Shown here: positions 11,219-22,300 of the stretch, piece after piece
Layout: every line of letters begins with the position of its first letter
Position numbering within the stretch: the first letter of the stretch is position 1
Assembly: GCA_028753945.1 (NCBI GenBank)
Contig: JAPNXP010000001.1
Coordinates: 10,220,501 to 10,284,500, forward strand
DNA length: 64,000 nucleotides
Source: Hexactinellida sp. DTS-2022
Taxonomy: Eukaryota > Porifera > Hexactinellida
Direction of reading: 5' to 3'
Program-made: the position numbers and the translations under genes
Notes under the pieces: model-generated
What the model was told of the DNA's origin: nothing
Databases searched by the model: none
The model's input: the letters and a program-made list of their open reading frames with translations, nothing else

Positions 11219-12160
11219 ATCCTTGTTAATTAAAATATTGATCATGTTGTAGATACAACTAGATATTGTGTTTGCAAAGTCGATATTAAAATTTGACTCG
11301 ATGCTAATTCTTGTAAGTTATACGCATTTGATAATAAATTTAATCTAACTGGGTGTGAATCAGGGGTTTATCTAGGTGCCTAGGATGGGCGTAGCCAACC
11401 AAAAAATTTGGGGGGGGCCCGAAAAATTTTTGGGGGGGCCATTATTTTTATGAGTCATTACAATAAAGTGAGCGAAAGCTCAATCTATCCTTATTCAAAG
11501 TTATTGTAGAAAATTTGGGGGGGCCCATGTATAATTTTTGGGGGGCCAGGCCCCCCCAGGCCCCCCCATTGCTACGCCCATGGTGCCTAGCCGGCACTTT
11601 TAGGTGCCAGCCAGGCATCGGTTGAGGTGCAAAATGCTTGCAGTGTGATTCCATTTAGGTGCCGGGTTGGCACTTAATTTGGTGTGTCAGGTGTCTGGCC
11701 AGATATTCTGGCCTGGAAATCCTGGATAAATCCCTATTTGGGTTCGTACAAATTTACCTCCTTCAAATAATGCCGCATCATTGAATTATACTGATTATGT
11801 ATTATAACTGACATGACACCCTTAGGGTGCCGTAAAATTTTACTTCCAAGCTAAATTCTGGCCAAGAAAATTGTAGATAAACCCCTGGTGTGAATACAGA
11901 CTTATTGTTAAAATCTTTGAGGTATTGACTACATTCAATAAAAAATATATATTTCTAAGTTAAATCAATATAAATATCGCAATTTGAAAACAATAGTGAA
12001 AAATATAACAAGTTAAATCAATATAATTATCACAAGTTGAAACAATAGAATTAGATTTAACACTTTCAATTGAATTGAAGTGTTAGTAAACAAAGGAAAC
12101 TTGCAACTTTATTGTGGCACTAACGAAACCCATTTTGAAAATTCGTGCATTGTGAAAAGG
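11219..12160. repeat. Interspersed repeat, copy 1 (about 720 bp plus insertion)
   Basis: This stretch matches 15882-16610 closely along its length, apart from the 198-bp insertion at 11384-11581. A third, partial copy of the first 140 bp is at 33395-33540. The 3' portion holds a tandem module with 'aagttaaatcaatata' and 'aagttgaaacaatag', also seen near 20115, 20880 and 45835. No coding capacity is visible, so it looks like a non-autonomous dispersed element. Confidence 0.75.
11384..11581. mobile_element. MITE with ATGGGCGTAGC ends, 9-bp target duplication
   Basis: Perfect inverted ends ATGGGCGTAGC and GCTACGCCCAT enclose G-run/C-run rich sequence. The flanks are duplicated as GGTGCCTAG (11375-11383 and 11582-11590). 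The sister repeat at 16029-16045 shows the unoccupied site with a single copy of the target, so the insertion post-dates the duplication of the host repeat. Confidence 0.85.
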
Positions 12161-12179
12161 TGTGGAACTATAGTAGTTA

Positions 12180-12560
12180 AAAGGAACCATGGAGCTAATT
12201 GGAACTATGGGGCTAAACCGGAACTATGGGGTTAATTGGAACTATGGGCAGTGGCGGATTCTTTAAAAAATTATGGGGGGGGGGGGGCAAAATTGAACTT
12301 ATCAGAGCTACTTTTTGATTCCATTATAAAATACTACACAGTACACATACTAAACTACAATTTGTCCATACTAGCTAATACGTGTTCATAATATTAGAAT
12401 TTCCAATAAATTATAATATCATTCTTGTTCACTAATTAATTTCAGTTATTCTAATGTTGAAAAACTCGGGGGAATTGGAGGGTGCCCCCCCCACGCCCCC
12501 CAGAAATCCGCCGTTGACTATGGGGTTAATTGGAACTATAGAGGGTAAACTGAAACTATG
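12180..12560. repeat. Degenerate minisatellite 'ggaactatggggttaatt'
   Basis: About seven imperfect copies of an 18-22 bp unit (ggaactatggggctaa and variants) run through 12180-12248 and continue at 12517-12560. They are split by the hAT-like element at 12249-12516. Confidence 0.6.
12249..12516. mobile_element. hAT-like MITE, 8-bp target duplication ACTATGGG
   Basis: The ends are CAGTGGCGGATTC and its near complement GAAATCCGCCGTTG, a terminus common in hAT elements. Exact 8-bp duplications ACTATGGG flank it (12241-12248 and 12517-12524). The interior has a G-run near the left end, a C-run near the right end, and no ORF. Confidence 0.85.
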
Positions 12561-12822
12561 ATGAACTCAAAACGGAATTATTGTTAAACCGGATAATTTA
12601 TAACAAACAGGTTCTAGAAAAGACTGTTATTAGGAACACGGATAAGGGAATATCGGTTAAGGAGTACAAGGTTTAATTCGCCTAGCCTATACAAATGCAT
12701 GCAAGTGACTCCGGTTAATTAATACGAACATATTTGACGGTCCCCTGGTCTTCTTGCCCATCGCAGCTAGACACCCAAATTGTTATCGTAAACAACAACA
12801 AGAATAATAACAATATCACACA

Positions 12823-14030
12823 TTAACTAGAGAATATAACTAGCTGGTTAGCTGCATCTCTATACACAGTTACTATATTTAGATTATTAGTTAGAGCTAT
12901 TCCAGACAAGTCTCCTCTGTCCCCTGGTCTCTGTATGGTGTGTAGGAGTGTGCCCTCTTTGGTTAGTATTCTGATAATATCAGTACCACACTGTCTGAGT
13001 AATATGTTATGATGTGCGTCTAAACAGAAGAAGAGAGGAATCTTATGAAAGACAAACCCAGGTTGCGAATCGAAATAGCGTATCCTATCCCCTGTGTAGG
13101 TTAACACGTGTATGTATGTACTAGTTAGCACGTACACCTCATCTGGAGTCAGTTTAATGTCTTGCGGGTCTTGCATTACTTGAGGCGTTATGAACCTTTG
13201 GAAGTGTAGGGAGTCATCTAGGACTTGGATTCTGTTGTTGTAATAATCCGCTACGAACACATTTCCGTTGATAGAGACGGTGAGTCCGTAAGGGCCATTG
13301 AACTGTCCCACACCAGATCCCGGACTCCCTAGGCTAGCGACGAGACGCATGTCAGCCTCTATTTTGAATCGGAACACAGCGTGGCTCCCGTGTCCGTCAC
13401 GTACAGGTTGTCTCGATGGATCGCTATACCGTATGGCGCTCTCATGGCTTGGTTTGTGAAAGTGTTTAGGAATTCGCCTGTCTCCGAGAAGATTGAGACT
13501 CTACAGGAATCAAACCCTTCTGTGACATAAATCAGATTTGTGTTCTCATCGATAGCGACACCCCGAGGATAGTAGAGCTCTCCAGGAGCTTGTCCTTTCT
13601 TCCCGACAGTTACTATCGGTCTCATTTCTTGATATCGGGGCACAACGGGCACCTCGACTACCTCTCCCACACCTGCGATCACCTGCTCCAGGTGTCCACA
13701 GGTACCTCGGAACACCACGCGTGTCTCGGGCTGGGGTACCCTCACCTCTGCTAGCGCTTGTTCTAGTTCCGCTAACAGTCGTTCTTGTAACTCTCTTAGT
13801 TGGTTCATTTGGAGGAGACGTTCGGTTTCGGATTTCAGTGCGATTAATTCTTCTTCTTTTCGCGCGCGCTCTAAGGGCCTAGCGGCTATTTGGTCGCGTG
13901 TGTCGCGGTATGTGGTAATGAGTGCCACTCGTCGCTGCTGGATACACATAATTATTCGGTCGAACAGTTGGTGTATTTCCAACTCGACAGGGTCTACGGG
14001 GTGTATCGGGTCAGGGAATCGAACCGCCAT
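12823..14030 (-). pseudogene. Coiled-coil/NHL-repeat protein, one frameshift
   Basis: The gene starts at ATG 14028-14030 with MAVRFPDPIHPVDPVE, followed by about 90 residues of charged coiled coil (roughly residues 18-100). NHL repeats follow, with motifs such as PRGVAIDENTNLIYVTE and PYGLTVSINGNVFVADYYNN. The frame ends early at 13359, where a second frame takes over (to TAA at 12823) and continues the homology. One base appears to be missing in a short C-run near 13385. With it the protein would be about 400 aa, like the intact relative at 61071-62306. The gene is intronless. NHL blades form a beta-propeller that binds protein or RNA; no RING or B-box is visible. A sequencing or assembly error in the homopolymer is as likely as true decay. 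Confidence 0.8.
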
Positions 14031-14399
14031 TTTGTTGTTATTTACTAGTTAGCTAGTTAGTGCTATGGAAATGAAAGTGTTTGTTAGTAGAATGCTATAG
14101 AGAATGTGTCTCGTATCTTATAGTAGAGCTAGGTGGTGGAACTGAGTGGAATGTGGCATCTGTTTGTGTGCCGCCTCTTCTGATGCACATGGTGACTCCA
14201 TCCAGTCAGGAATGTAGTGAAAGGAAATACTTTCATTTGTGAGAATCATAACTGGCTCTCCTAGGAATACCAGATACTCGCAATGGAATGTTTAATTATG
14301 GCTCAATTATATTATTTGCAAGAATTTATGAGAGTCTAGTAATATTGGAACTGACCCAAGTTAGTTTATTGGTTTATTAGGATTTTTTTTACTCAGATG

Positions 14400-14823
14400 G
14401 GCTCAAATATCGATATTTATCAATTATTAAATTGAAAATGTATATTTTTCTAATTGTCCACTATGGTTCAGGGGAAAAAGGAGTCCCTTATAAGTATGAA
14501 GGCATGAATAATAGTGAAAATAATTGGTTTTGTAATTGTGATATATGGAGTTACGGTGTAAAGAATCATCTTTGTAATTGTGTATTATTGACTATTGTGA
14601 AAACATTTGCATCTCTATGTATTCTTGTGTTGATGAATGATTATTGTCTTGGAATGGCTGCCAAAACTGGTCCGGCGGACCATTTTTGGCGACCTAAGCT
14701 AGTCCGACCGGACCATTTATGGCCGGCCATAATTGGTCCCGGACCAGTTTTGGCAGTCAAAAGTCCGGCCGGACCACTTTTGACCCGTACCAATTTTGGC
14801 GTGACAGGCTCAAATATCGATAT
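14400..14823. repeat. Segment between 17-bp direct repeats, with GGTCCGGCCGGACC palindromes
   Basis: The 17-bp string GGCTCAAATATCGATAT occurs at 14400-14416 and again at 14807-14823. The right half between them (about 14665-14805) holds four imperfect palindromic units of the form 'ggtccggccggaccatttttggc'. The arrangement suggests an insertion, but termini are unclear. An open frame across it (14432-14827) is explained by the repeat. Confidence 0.45.
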
Positions 14824-14929
14824 CTAGATTTCGATATAAACTTTCAATAAGTCTAGGTATCGACCATGAGACAGAATATATGATGCATACTGTTTAAGAG
14901 AAATCCACTAATTTAATCCATTAATCCAC

Positions 14930-15092
14930 TACAGTAGATGTCGGATATAAGCATACCGGTTATAAGAACATATCGGATATAAGAACATTCTACTGGAAAA
15001 CGGTTGGCATATACCCTGTATATAATTTATGTCGGTTATAAGAACATTATATGACGTTCCCGACGATGTTCTTATAACCGGCATCCACTGTA
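14930..15092. mobile_element. MITE, same family as 1175-1331
   Basis: The left end is TACAGTAGATGTCGGATATAA and the right end ATAACCGGCATCCACTGTA; both and the interior 'ccggttataagaac' motifs match the element at 1175-1331. Confidence 0.8.
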
Positions 15093-15400
15093 TTTAAGAA
15101 TGTCCTCAAATAGCAAATAGTAACTAAAATGTCAACTCAAATAATAAAAAAACAAATAATTGCCTATGCTACTATTCGAGTTAATTAATACGGTATTTCT
15201 AATGTGTTGAGTTTCGTGTGGAAGCAACAAATAGGAATAAATAGCAATTAATTAAGGGAGCAGCATACAAATAGGGCAAAGGATAATATGAAACAATTTG
15301 CAGTAACTAATTAATAGCAAAAATAGAGAAAAACATAGTTGCAATGAGTAAAGCGAAACCGTTTGGATTCGTGAGCAATCGAAAATGAATTAATATGAAC

Positions 15401-15640
15401 TCAGAAAAATTGTAGCATATGAGAATCCTTCCAATCAACAACAACAACAACAAGTCCCTCCTTGTTGATATCTATCCCATAAGGAGATAGGAACTCTCCA
15501 GGTCCTGTCCCTTCGTGTCCCATGGTACCGACAAGCTGTCCCTCTCTGTTGAATACTTTCACATTATGAGCTCCCCCGTCACTAACTATAATATTCATGT
15601 GTCTGTCCAAACAGAACATACATAACACATCATTTCCCAA
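15401..15640 (-). pseudogene. C-terminal fragment of a coiled-coil/NHL gene
   Basis: About 75 codons ending at TGA 15401-15403 encode the last NHL blade. They are strikingly similar to the end of the gene at 53396-54611, sharing the strings VKVFNREGQLVG and GIDINKEGLVVVV and a C-terminal LQFF. Nothing homologous continues upstream of about 15635, where the sequence turns AT-rich and then into the GCGAAGCG repeat. This is a truncated copy, not a functional gene. Confidence 0.75.
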
Positions 15641-15759
15641 ACAGATTACATTAACGAATCACAACCCAGAATGAATTTAAGCGCGCGTTAAGTAGTCTGT
15701 GTAATATACTAGCCACTGGTTAACTTATTTATTATTAATATTACTGTCTTTTAGAGGAG

Positions 15760-15885
15760 GGAAAGGACGCGAAGCGGCCGTTAATTGCATTGCGTAGTGC
15801 CTAACACGAACGAACAAAGGTCGCGAAGCGACCTTTGTGAGAGAGTGATCCGTCGCGAAGCGACCGAGACCGAAGGGCTCGTCCT
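15760..15885. repeat. GCGAAGCG palindromic dispersed repeat
   Basis: Contains GCGAAGCGGCC, GGTCGCGAAGCGACC and GCGAAGCGACCGAGACCGAA, followed by GGGCTCGT. Related copies lie at 35459-35535 (opposite orientation) and 49485-49565. No ORF is visible; function and class are unknown. Confidence 0.55.
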
Positions 15886-16610
15886 TGTTAATATATTGAT
15901 CATGTTGTAGATGCAACTAGATATTGTGTTTGTAAAGTCTATATTAAAATTTGACTCGATGCTAATTCTTGTAAGTTATACGCATTTGATAATAAATTTA
16001 ATCTAACTGGGTGTGAATCAGGGGTTTATCTAGGTGCCTGGCCGGCACTTTTAGGTGCCAGCCAGGCATCGGTTGAGGTGCAAAATGCTTGCAGTGTGAT
16101 TCCATTTAGGTGCCGGGTTGGCACTTAATTTGGTGTGTCAGGTGTCTGGCCAGATATTCTGGCCTGGAAATCCTGGATAAATCCCTATTTGGGTTCGTAC
16201 AAATTTACCTCCTTCAAATAATGCCGCATCATTGAATTATACTGATTATGTATTATAACTGACATGACACCCTTAGGGTGCCGTAAAATTTTACTTCCAA
16301 GCTAAATTCTGGCCAAGAAAATTGTAGATAAACCCCTGGTGTGAATACAGACTTGTTGTTAAAATCTTTGAGGTATTGACTACATTCAATAAAAAATATA
16401 TATTTATAAGTTAAATCAATATAAATATCGCAAGTTGAAAACAATAGTGAAAAATTTAACAAGTTAAATCAATATAATTATCACAAGTTGAAACAATAGA
16501 TTAGATTTAACACTTTCAATTGAACTGAAGTGTTAGTAAACAAAGGAAACTTGCAACTTTATTGTGGCACTAACGAAACCCAATATAAAAATTAGTGCAC
16601 TGTGAACAGG
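15882..16610. repeat. Interspersed repeat, copy 2 (unoccupied site)
   Basis: Near-identical to 11219-12160 but lacking the 198-bp MITE; it preserves the single target GGTGCCTG at about 16032. Small substitutions show that the copies diverged after duplication. Confidence 0.75.
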
Positions 16611-17092
16611 TAGAATTTAATTCTCTATCGAATGCATATAATATAAATTGGATATTCGCGACTGTTTAGTGGTCTTTTTCTAACATTGAACAGGTGTAAA
16701 AATGTGTCCAAAATAATGTAATAAAAAAATCATGACCCCAGGCGCACATCTGTAACGAGCTCGAGACACCTGTCCTGAAAGTTTAAGTTCTTAGTAATAC
16801 CTGAATGTTTATAGGAAAAAGTTAGTTTAGATTCTTTAGAATATATTGAAAGATAGTTCAATGAAACTGATACTAAATTAGGATAACAACTAGATCCTTA
16901 GAAGGAATGTGGTTAGTTATAATAGGAACTTAATTGTATGTTGAAAGTCATCTGAGCTAACACGTGAGTATTCCCGTGAGAGAATACTCCCTTCCCTTAT
17001 GATTATTATCTGTGGTAGAGTACAGGGAAATGTGAATAGTGAACTTTCTATTTCACCACTTGACACCTCTGATAATGCCACATATTAACTGG

Positions 17093-17100
17093 TATAAATA
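17093..17100 (+). promoter_or_regulatory. Candidate TATA box
   Basis: TATAAATA lies 51 bp before the ATG at 17151. Another NHL gene (22301) has TATAAATA 73 bp before its ATG. Spacing fits a short 5' UTR; prediction only. Confidence 0.5.
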
Positions 17101-17150
17101 CAGACAGGATCTGAAATTAATCATAAAACAGAACAACAAACAACAAATCG

Positions 17151-18315
17151 ATGGCTGAAAGATTCCCACAAAGCGAGCTCCCAATTAACACCTTCATTGA
17201 AGTGGAACAGCTGATCCGTTCTACCTTTGATATAATAATTGGAACAGCGACTGAGAGGAGAGACCAGTTGCTAGTCCAGCTGAACGACATGAGGCTGGAC
17301 TATCTCAACAAGGAAGAGACACGAAGCAAACAAGTGTCAGACATCAAAAAGTTAATTTCACATTCATGGAGGCGAGTATACAACAGAATCCTGTCGTCAT
17401 ACTGAAAGAGGATCAAGTTAAAAATCTGGAAAGAGAGCAAAATATATACGAAAAACCTACTCCAGTCCCTTTCCCTGGATTCAGTAATGAGGGATTGGAA
17501 TCTCTCCTGGAACAGCTGAGGGGATTTGGAACTGTTGAGGAGGTAGGGGGACCTTACAAAAAGAAGATTAATCCTATCAGGAAATTCGGGAAGAAAGGAG
17601 AGTTGAAGAATCCCTCTGGTTTAGCTCTTTACAGAAATGAGAGTATCTACATTGCTGACACATTCAATAGCAGAGTTCAGATATTCTCAACAGCTGGTAA
17701 GTTCCTAGCGGAATTTGGTAAGAAACAACTACATATGCCATACTCTATAGCACTCCATGACAAATGGGTGTTTGTTAGTGATTATTATATAGGAGCTGTA
17801 TTCAAGTTCCAAATAACAAACAATAAATTTATTTGTCAGAGTGCTATAGGAAATCTGGCTTTCCCTCATGGCATAACAGTAGATACAAATGGAGAAGAGG
17901 TGTTATTGGCAGATCGTTATAATAATAGAATAGCAGTCTTAATTCAGAATTGGAATTAGTTAGAAAAATAGGAAAAGGTAAACTCAAATCCCCCCGTGAT
18001 GTGAAAATAAACAATAACAACATTTTTGTAGCAGACAATAATGAGATTAATAACATACATATATTCACGAAAACAGGTGACATAATTAGAAGTTTTATAA
18101 AATTAGATAAAGGGAATGGTACTATTTATTTGAGTTTTGATTTTTATGATAATATTATTGTTAGTGATTATAAAAGTAAGTCAATACAAATATTTACAAA
18201 TTATGGACAGTTAATACACAAAATAATTTGTGAGAGTTATCCGAACGGAATAGCTGTTGATAATAATAAAAATATTATTTGTGTTTGTGATGATGGTGTT
18301 GTATATATTTACTAG
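17151..18315 (+). pseudogene. Coiled-coil/NHL-repeat protein, two frameshifts
   Basis: ATG 17151 opens with MAERFPQSELPINTFIEVEQ and a coiled coil. The frame breaks near 17360 and resumes at about 17366 in another frame through the rest of the coil and four NHL blades (for example PSGLALYRNESIYIADTFNS). It breaks again near 17945, and a third frame runs to TAG at 18313-18315 with the last blades (KSPRDVKINNNNIFVADNN). Each break is a single-base shift; the second is in an A/T-rich 'cttaattcag' context where one A would restore continuity. Total coding length matches the family at about 385 codons. Base composition is more AT-rich than the other members. A plausible TATA box lies upstream, so the loss of frame is recent or is an assembly artefact. 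Confidence 0.75.
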
Positions 18316-18581
18316 TTTGTTGTTGTTTACTATTCATTATGTATCTGTTTATTTTTAACTATTAAACTATTTCCCAACTTGACACATTATAACTTATGAG
18401 TAAACAGAGGGTATATACCATAGTAGCATATATGGTAATTGGAATTCTCGGAAAACAACTAGTATGTAGATAAAAAATATAATTAAAGTTTTTTTTCTAA
18501 AAAAAAAGTTATATTAAGAAACAAATTATTTTACAATATATACTACTACAATGCAAATAGAAATACATATTGTTATATAAA

Positions 18582-18769
18582 TACAGTGGAACTTCGTTCA
18601 TACGAACACGGTTATTACGATTTCCAGATAAGACGAACAAATATTTAAACAAAATCAGGTCCCTACGATGGTTATCAAATTGGTATTACTCCGGTTAAAA
18701 TACTAACTACGGAAAAAGCGAACAAATTTTGACCGTCCGTTGGTGTTCGTACTAACGAAGTTTATTGTA
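18582..18769. mobile_element. Degenerate pogo-like MITE
   Basis: The left end TACAGTGGAACTTCGTTCATA and the right end CGTACTAACGAAGTTTATTG are diverged forms of the pogo-like terminal repeats seen at 1351-1452. Confidence 0.65.
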
Positions 18770-19700
18770 ATATATTATACAAATACGTACCTCTATTAGT
18801 TAGCTAGAATATTATATAATCAAATGGCTACAAACGAAATGAATGAAACTACTTCACACATCCACAGTACAGGTATGTTTAAACAGTATACTCTCCTTAG
18901 TAATTATTAATTCCAATTATAGATTACTTTATCGGTCAACACCGTTTTAATATAAACCCTCCCTAGCAAAAGTGAATTTGATGTCAAAAATGACTATGCC
19001 AATGCATGAAAATTATATTAGAAAAGGTGTCGGCCAATAATTCCTTATTAATTTTGCATTTGTTGCCTCCAAGTGCTCGAAAATAAATATACTTCCAAAA
19101 TCCGTAAAATGGAACCATATTTTTAGGCGCCTAAAATTCAGGCCCGTCAATTTTTCTAGTCGAAATAACCATAGTTTATATTTCTTATTTTAGTTTACTA
19201 TATCCAAGGTTTAATTAGGGCTAATTAGCTAATTATACAGAATATTTGCGCGCCAAAATTTAGTTCGCTCACACGCGCCTAAATTACACACTTTGTATTA
19301 CGTGTATGAGATGGCTTGCCTAAAAAATTCCTAAAATTCCTACAAATTTACGCGCCTAGAATAAACCTTTGTTGGAATTGAGCTGAGCGCGCCTAAAATT
19401 ATCATTTGAAATATTTTTGAATTTTAATTTCTTTAAAAATTAATTTTGATATCTATGGAATTATTTTTTATTTACATTTTTCGCTCCTAATATATACATT
19501 TCTCCCGCCTAATTATTCCCTGTTTATATCCATAGTTCCAATTCCAAATTCCAACTCGATCAATTAACAGACACTAATTACGATTACGTCATAAATATAT
19601 AAATAATTTAATTGTCGTTTGCTCTTTGACATAATCAGACATTGTAACTTTACGAATTCATTAATCTTCAATTGACTTTTATTCAATTTAGAAGTAATAT
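18770..19700. other. Gene-free AT-rich stretch with a GCGCGCC-type repeat
   Basis: No gene is recognisable. Between about 19235 and 19400 the sequence has several 'gcgcgcctaaaatt' motifs and 'agttcgctcacacgcgcctaaatta', which recur at 35045-35120 and 55345-55470. This marks a low-copy dispersed repeat of unknown class. Confidence 0.45.
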
Positions 19701-19706
19701 TAATTA

Positions 19707-19831
19707 TAAAAATCCAAAATTGCAGCTGTGCCGACGCATGCTCCTTTGGTGGCACTATATTTTAGTGGTGGTCTATTGATAGTGTCTCCAATGGAACATG
19801 CTGTCGGCACAGCTGCAATTTTGGATTTTTT
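19707..19831. mobile_element. Hairpin MITE 'aatccaaaattgcagctgtgcc', copy 1
   Basis: The left arm starts AAAATCCAAAATTGCAGCTG and the right arm ends in its complement, with arms of about 33 bp around a 60-bp centre containing 'cctttggtgg'. Other copies are at 20476-20587 and 23417-23515. Confidence 0.8.
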
Positions 19832-20114
19832 CGCCAAGTCATCAACGCCTCAAGGTGTCAAGAACCGTTTGTTAATTGATCCGAGCAACAAGGAACGGTA
19901 GATAAATTTGAAGTTTGTTTCTATCATAAACCATCTTGAGTTTAATGCCATTCATTCATTATGTATTAATAATAAATTATATTATTAGTTATTTATTTTA
20001 GCAATGTTATCCACGGTGAGTTTGATTTAAGCTCACAAATTCCTTATTTAATTTAATTTGCTTTAAACCATGAAATAGTAATACTACAATTAAATAGAAG
20101 CCAGCTCGAATTCA

Positions 20115-20175
20115 CAAGTTAAATCAATATAATTATCGCAAGTTGAAACAATAGAATTAGATTTAACAGTTTTAC
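20115..20175. repeat. Module 'aagttaaatcaatataattatcgc'
   Basis: Shares the tandem module of the repeats at 11219 and 15882, here as part of a different flanking context that also recurs at 20755-21015 and 45735-45915. Confidence 0.5.
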
Positions 20176-20475
20176 TGAAAAGATTTCAACCCCCATTTAT
20201 GGCAGAAATTTAACCCATTGTTAAAAGATTTCTTCTCCCATCAGAAGCAGAATTTTATGATGAATCCAATGATGAAATAAAAATGTAGGATTTAGTATAA
20301 TATTTTTTCAGTTATGGACCAGACAAATATTGAAAGGTGTAAAAATGTGTCCAAAATTTGTTAATCAAAAATCGTAACCCCAGGTGCACATATGTAACCC
20401 ATGATACACCTGTCCTACAAATTTTGGTTCTTAGTTAATTAAACTCTGTTCTGTGGAGAGGTTACGGACCAATAA

Positions 20476-20587
20476 TAAAAAATCCAAAATTGCAGCTGTG
20501 CCGACGCATGTTCCTTTGGTGGTGGTTTATTGATAGTGCCTCCAAAGGAACATGCTGTCGGCACAGCTGCAATTTTGGATTTTTTTC
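20476..20587. mobile_element. Hairpin MITE 'aatccaaaattgcagctgtgcc', copy 2
   Basis: Same arms as 19707-19831 with a shorter centre. Flanks of the two copies are also similar (for example 'gtttgtttctat..taaaccatc..gagtttaatgcc'), so a larger unit of about 700 bp seems duplicated in tandem. Confidence 0.8.
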
Positions 20588-20754
20588 GCCATTAGGAACG
20601 CCTCAGTGTGATTGGATCCATGTATCCAGATGTTACGGGAGAAGTAACGATTGATAAATTAGAAGTTTGTTTCTATCCTAAACCATCATGAGTTTAATGC
20701 CATTCATTCATTATGTATAAATAATAAATTTTATTATTAGTTAATTATTTTAGC

Positions 20755-21015
20755 AAATGTTATACCTACGGTGAGTTGAGTTAAGTCAACAAATTCCTTA
20801 AATTATTTTATTTTATTCTATCCAATGTATAGTAATACTCAGTAATACTACAATTAAATAGACTCCAGCGGGAATATAAATCAACATAATTATAGCAAGT
20901 TGAAACAATAGAGTAAGATTTAACAAGTTAACGTTAAATCAATAGAATTATTGCAAGTTGAAACAATAGAATTATATTTAACAGTTTACTGAAATTGAAG
21001 TGTGAGTAAACAAAG
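20755..21015. repeat. Second copy of the 20 kb repeat unit
   Basis: The segment with 'aacaaattcctta', 'actacaattaaatagac' and two to three 'aagttgaaacaatag' modules parallels 19975-20175 and 45735-45915. No coding capacity is visible. Confidence 0.55.
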
Positions 21016-22220
21016 AAATTTCAACCCCCATTTATGGCATGAATTAAAAGCTTTATAAATTTTTTCCTCTCCCATTAGACGCAGAATTTATTGTGAATAC
21101 AATGGTGAAATAAAAAATGGGGGTTTAGTATAACATTTCTTGAGTTATGGACCAGACAAATTCTAAAAGGTGTCAAAATATATCCCAAAAATTGAAATTT
21201 TGGGACACGAGATGCACATTAATGAACAACCAGATACCTATCCTGAAATTTTTAGACATTTGACACTTACAGCCCAGGCTAGGGAGGCGACACGGAGAAA
21301 AAAAACCAAGGCAGTGATTTCAATACTGGGCCACTATACTATAGTATAGTCGGCACAGTAATAACTGGTAAACAAAGGTGTATACAAGACTGTGAAAAGT
21401 TCATACAAATGCTACCCAAATCTTGATGTGTCATCACTTAATAGATTAATTCGTATACATATATCGAATTTTAAGGTGTTATTAATTATGATTCCTTGCT
21501 TATCTGGAAATATTAATATCTAGCAATATAACGATACATATTTGTTTGTATATTCGTTGTCAAGCAGAGTACTGATTAATGAGCAGCATTTGTTATTCTA
21601 TTTTAGTAACAGTTCTATTTTAAGAACAATTGGGAATAGAAAAGTTGTTGTTTGAATAGTTGTTCAGTTGTGTTGTTTGTTGTTGTTTGTATGTTTGATA
21701 AAGTTAACAGAGGAACAAACAAATAATAATAGGAATACAAGTGGCATGAGATTCAATAAACAATAATTTCTCTTGTTGTTGTTGACATAGAATAACAACG
21801 AATAAATTTGTCTTGGAGGAAGTCACAATATGAATAAAATAACTAAGAAAATATCCCTAAATAGTTAATATGGAACTATAAGACAACTAGTTCCAATTGG
21901 AACTATACAAAATCAATACCTTAAAATAAAACTCTAAGGAACAACGTTAACATTGCAAAGTAAATTAATTAAAGTACTTATTTAAAAGTTAAATGGAACT
22001 GTCCGTATCAAAATGCATTTACAGAAACAACTAGATTGCACTCTGAAATATGATATGTTATTCCAGACAGAATAGAAGAACTTTAACCACATTACTTACT
22101 GTATACTAACGAGACATTACAACATACGTGTATAACTCGTGTTGTTATTCGCTACCACTTTATACTCACATCATCATCTCATCATTGTAGTTTGTTACAA
22201 CAAACAAATTATAACACAGC
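21015..22220. other. Gene-free AT-rich stretch
   Basis: About 1.2 kb with one copy of the 'gggccactatactatagtatagtcggcac' unit near 21330 and otherwise no recognisable gene or repeat. It forms the upstream region of the NHL gene at 22301. Confidence 0.4.
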
Positions 22221-22228
22221 TATAAATA
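22221..22228 (+). promoter_or_regulatory. Candidate TATA box
   Basis: TATAAATA lies 73 bp before the ATG at 22301, and the same octamer lies in front of the gene at 17151. Prediction from sequence and position only. Confidence 0.5.
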
Positions 22229-22300
22229 CACAGATTATCCATTTAAATTTTAAACCAATTCATACCTAAACTATACAACTATTCTTCTACAAACAATCAA

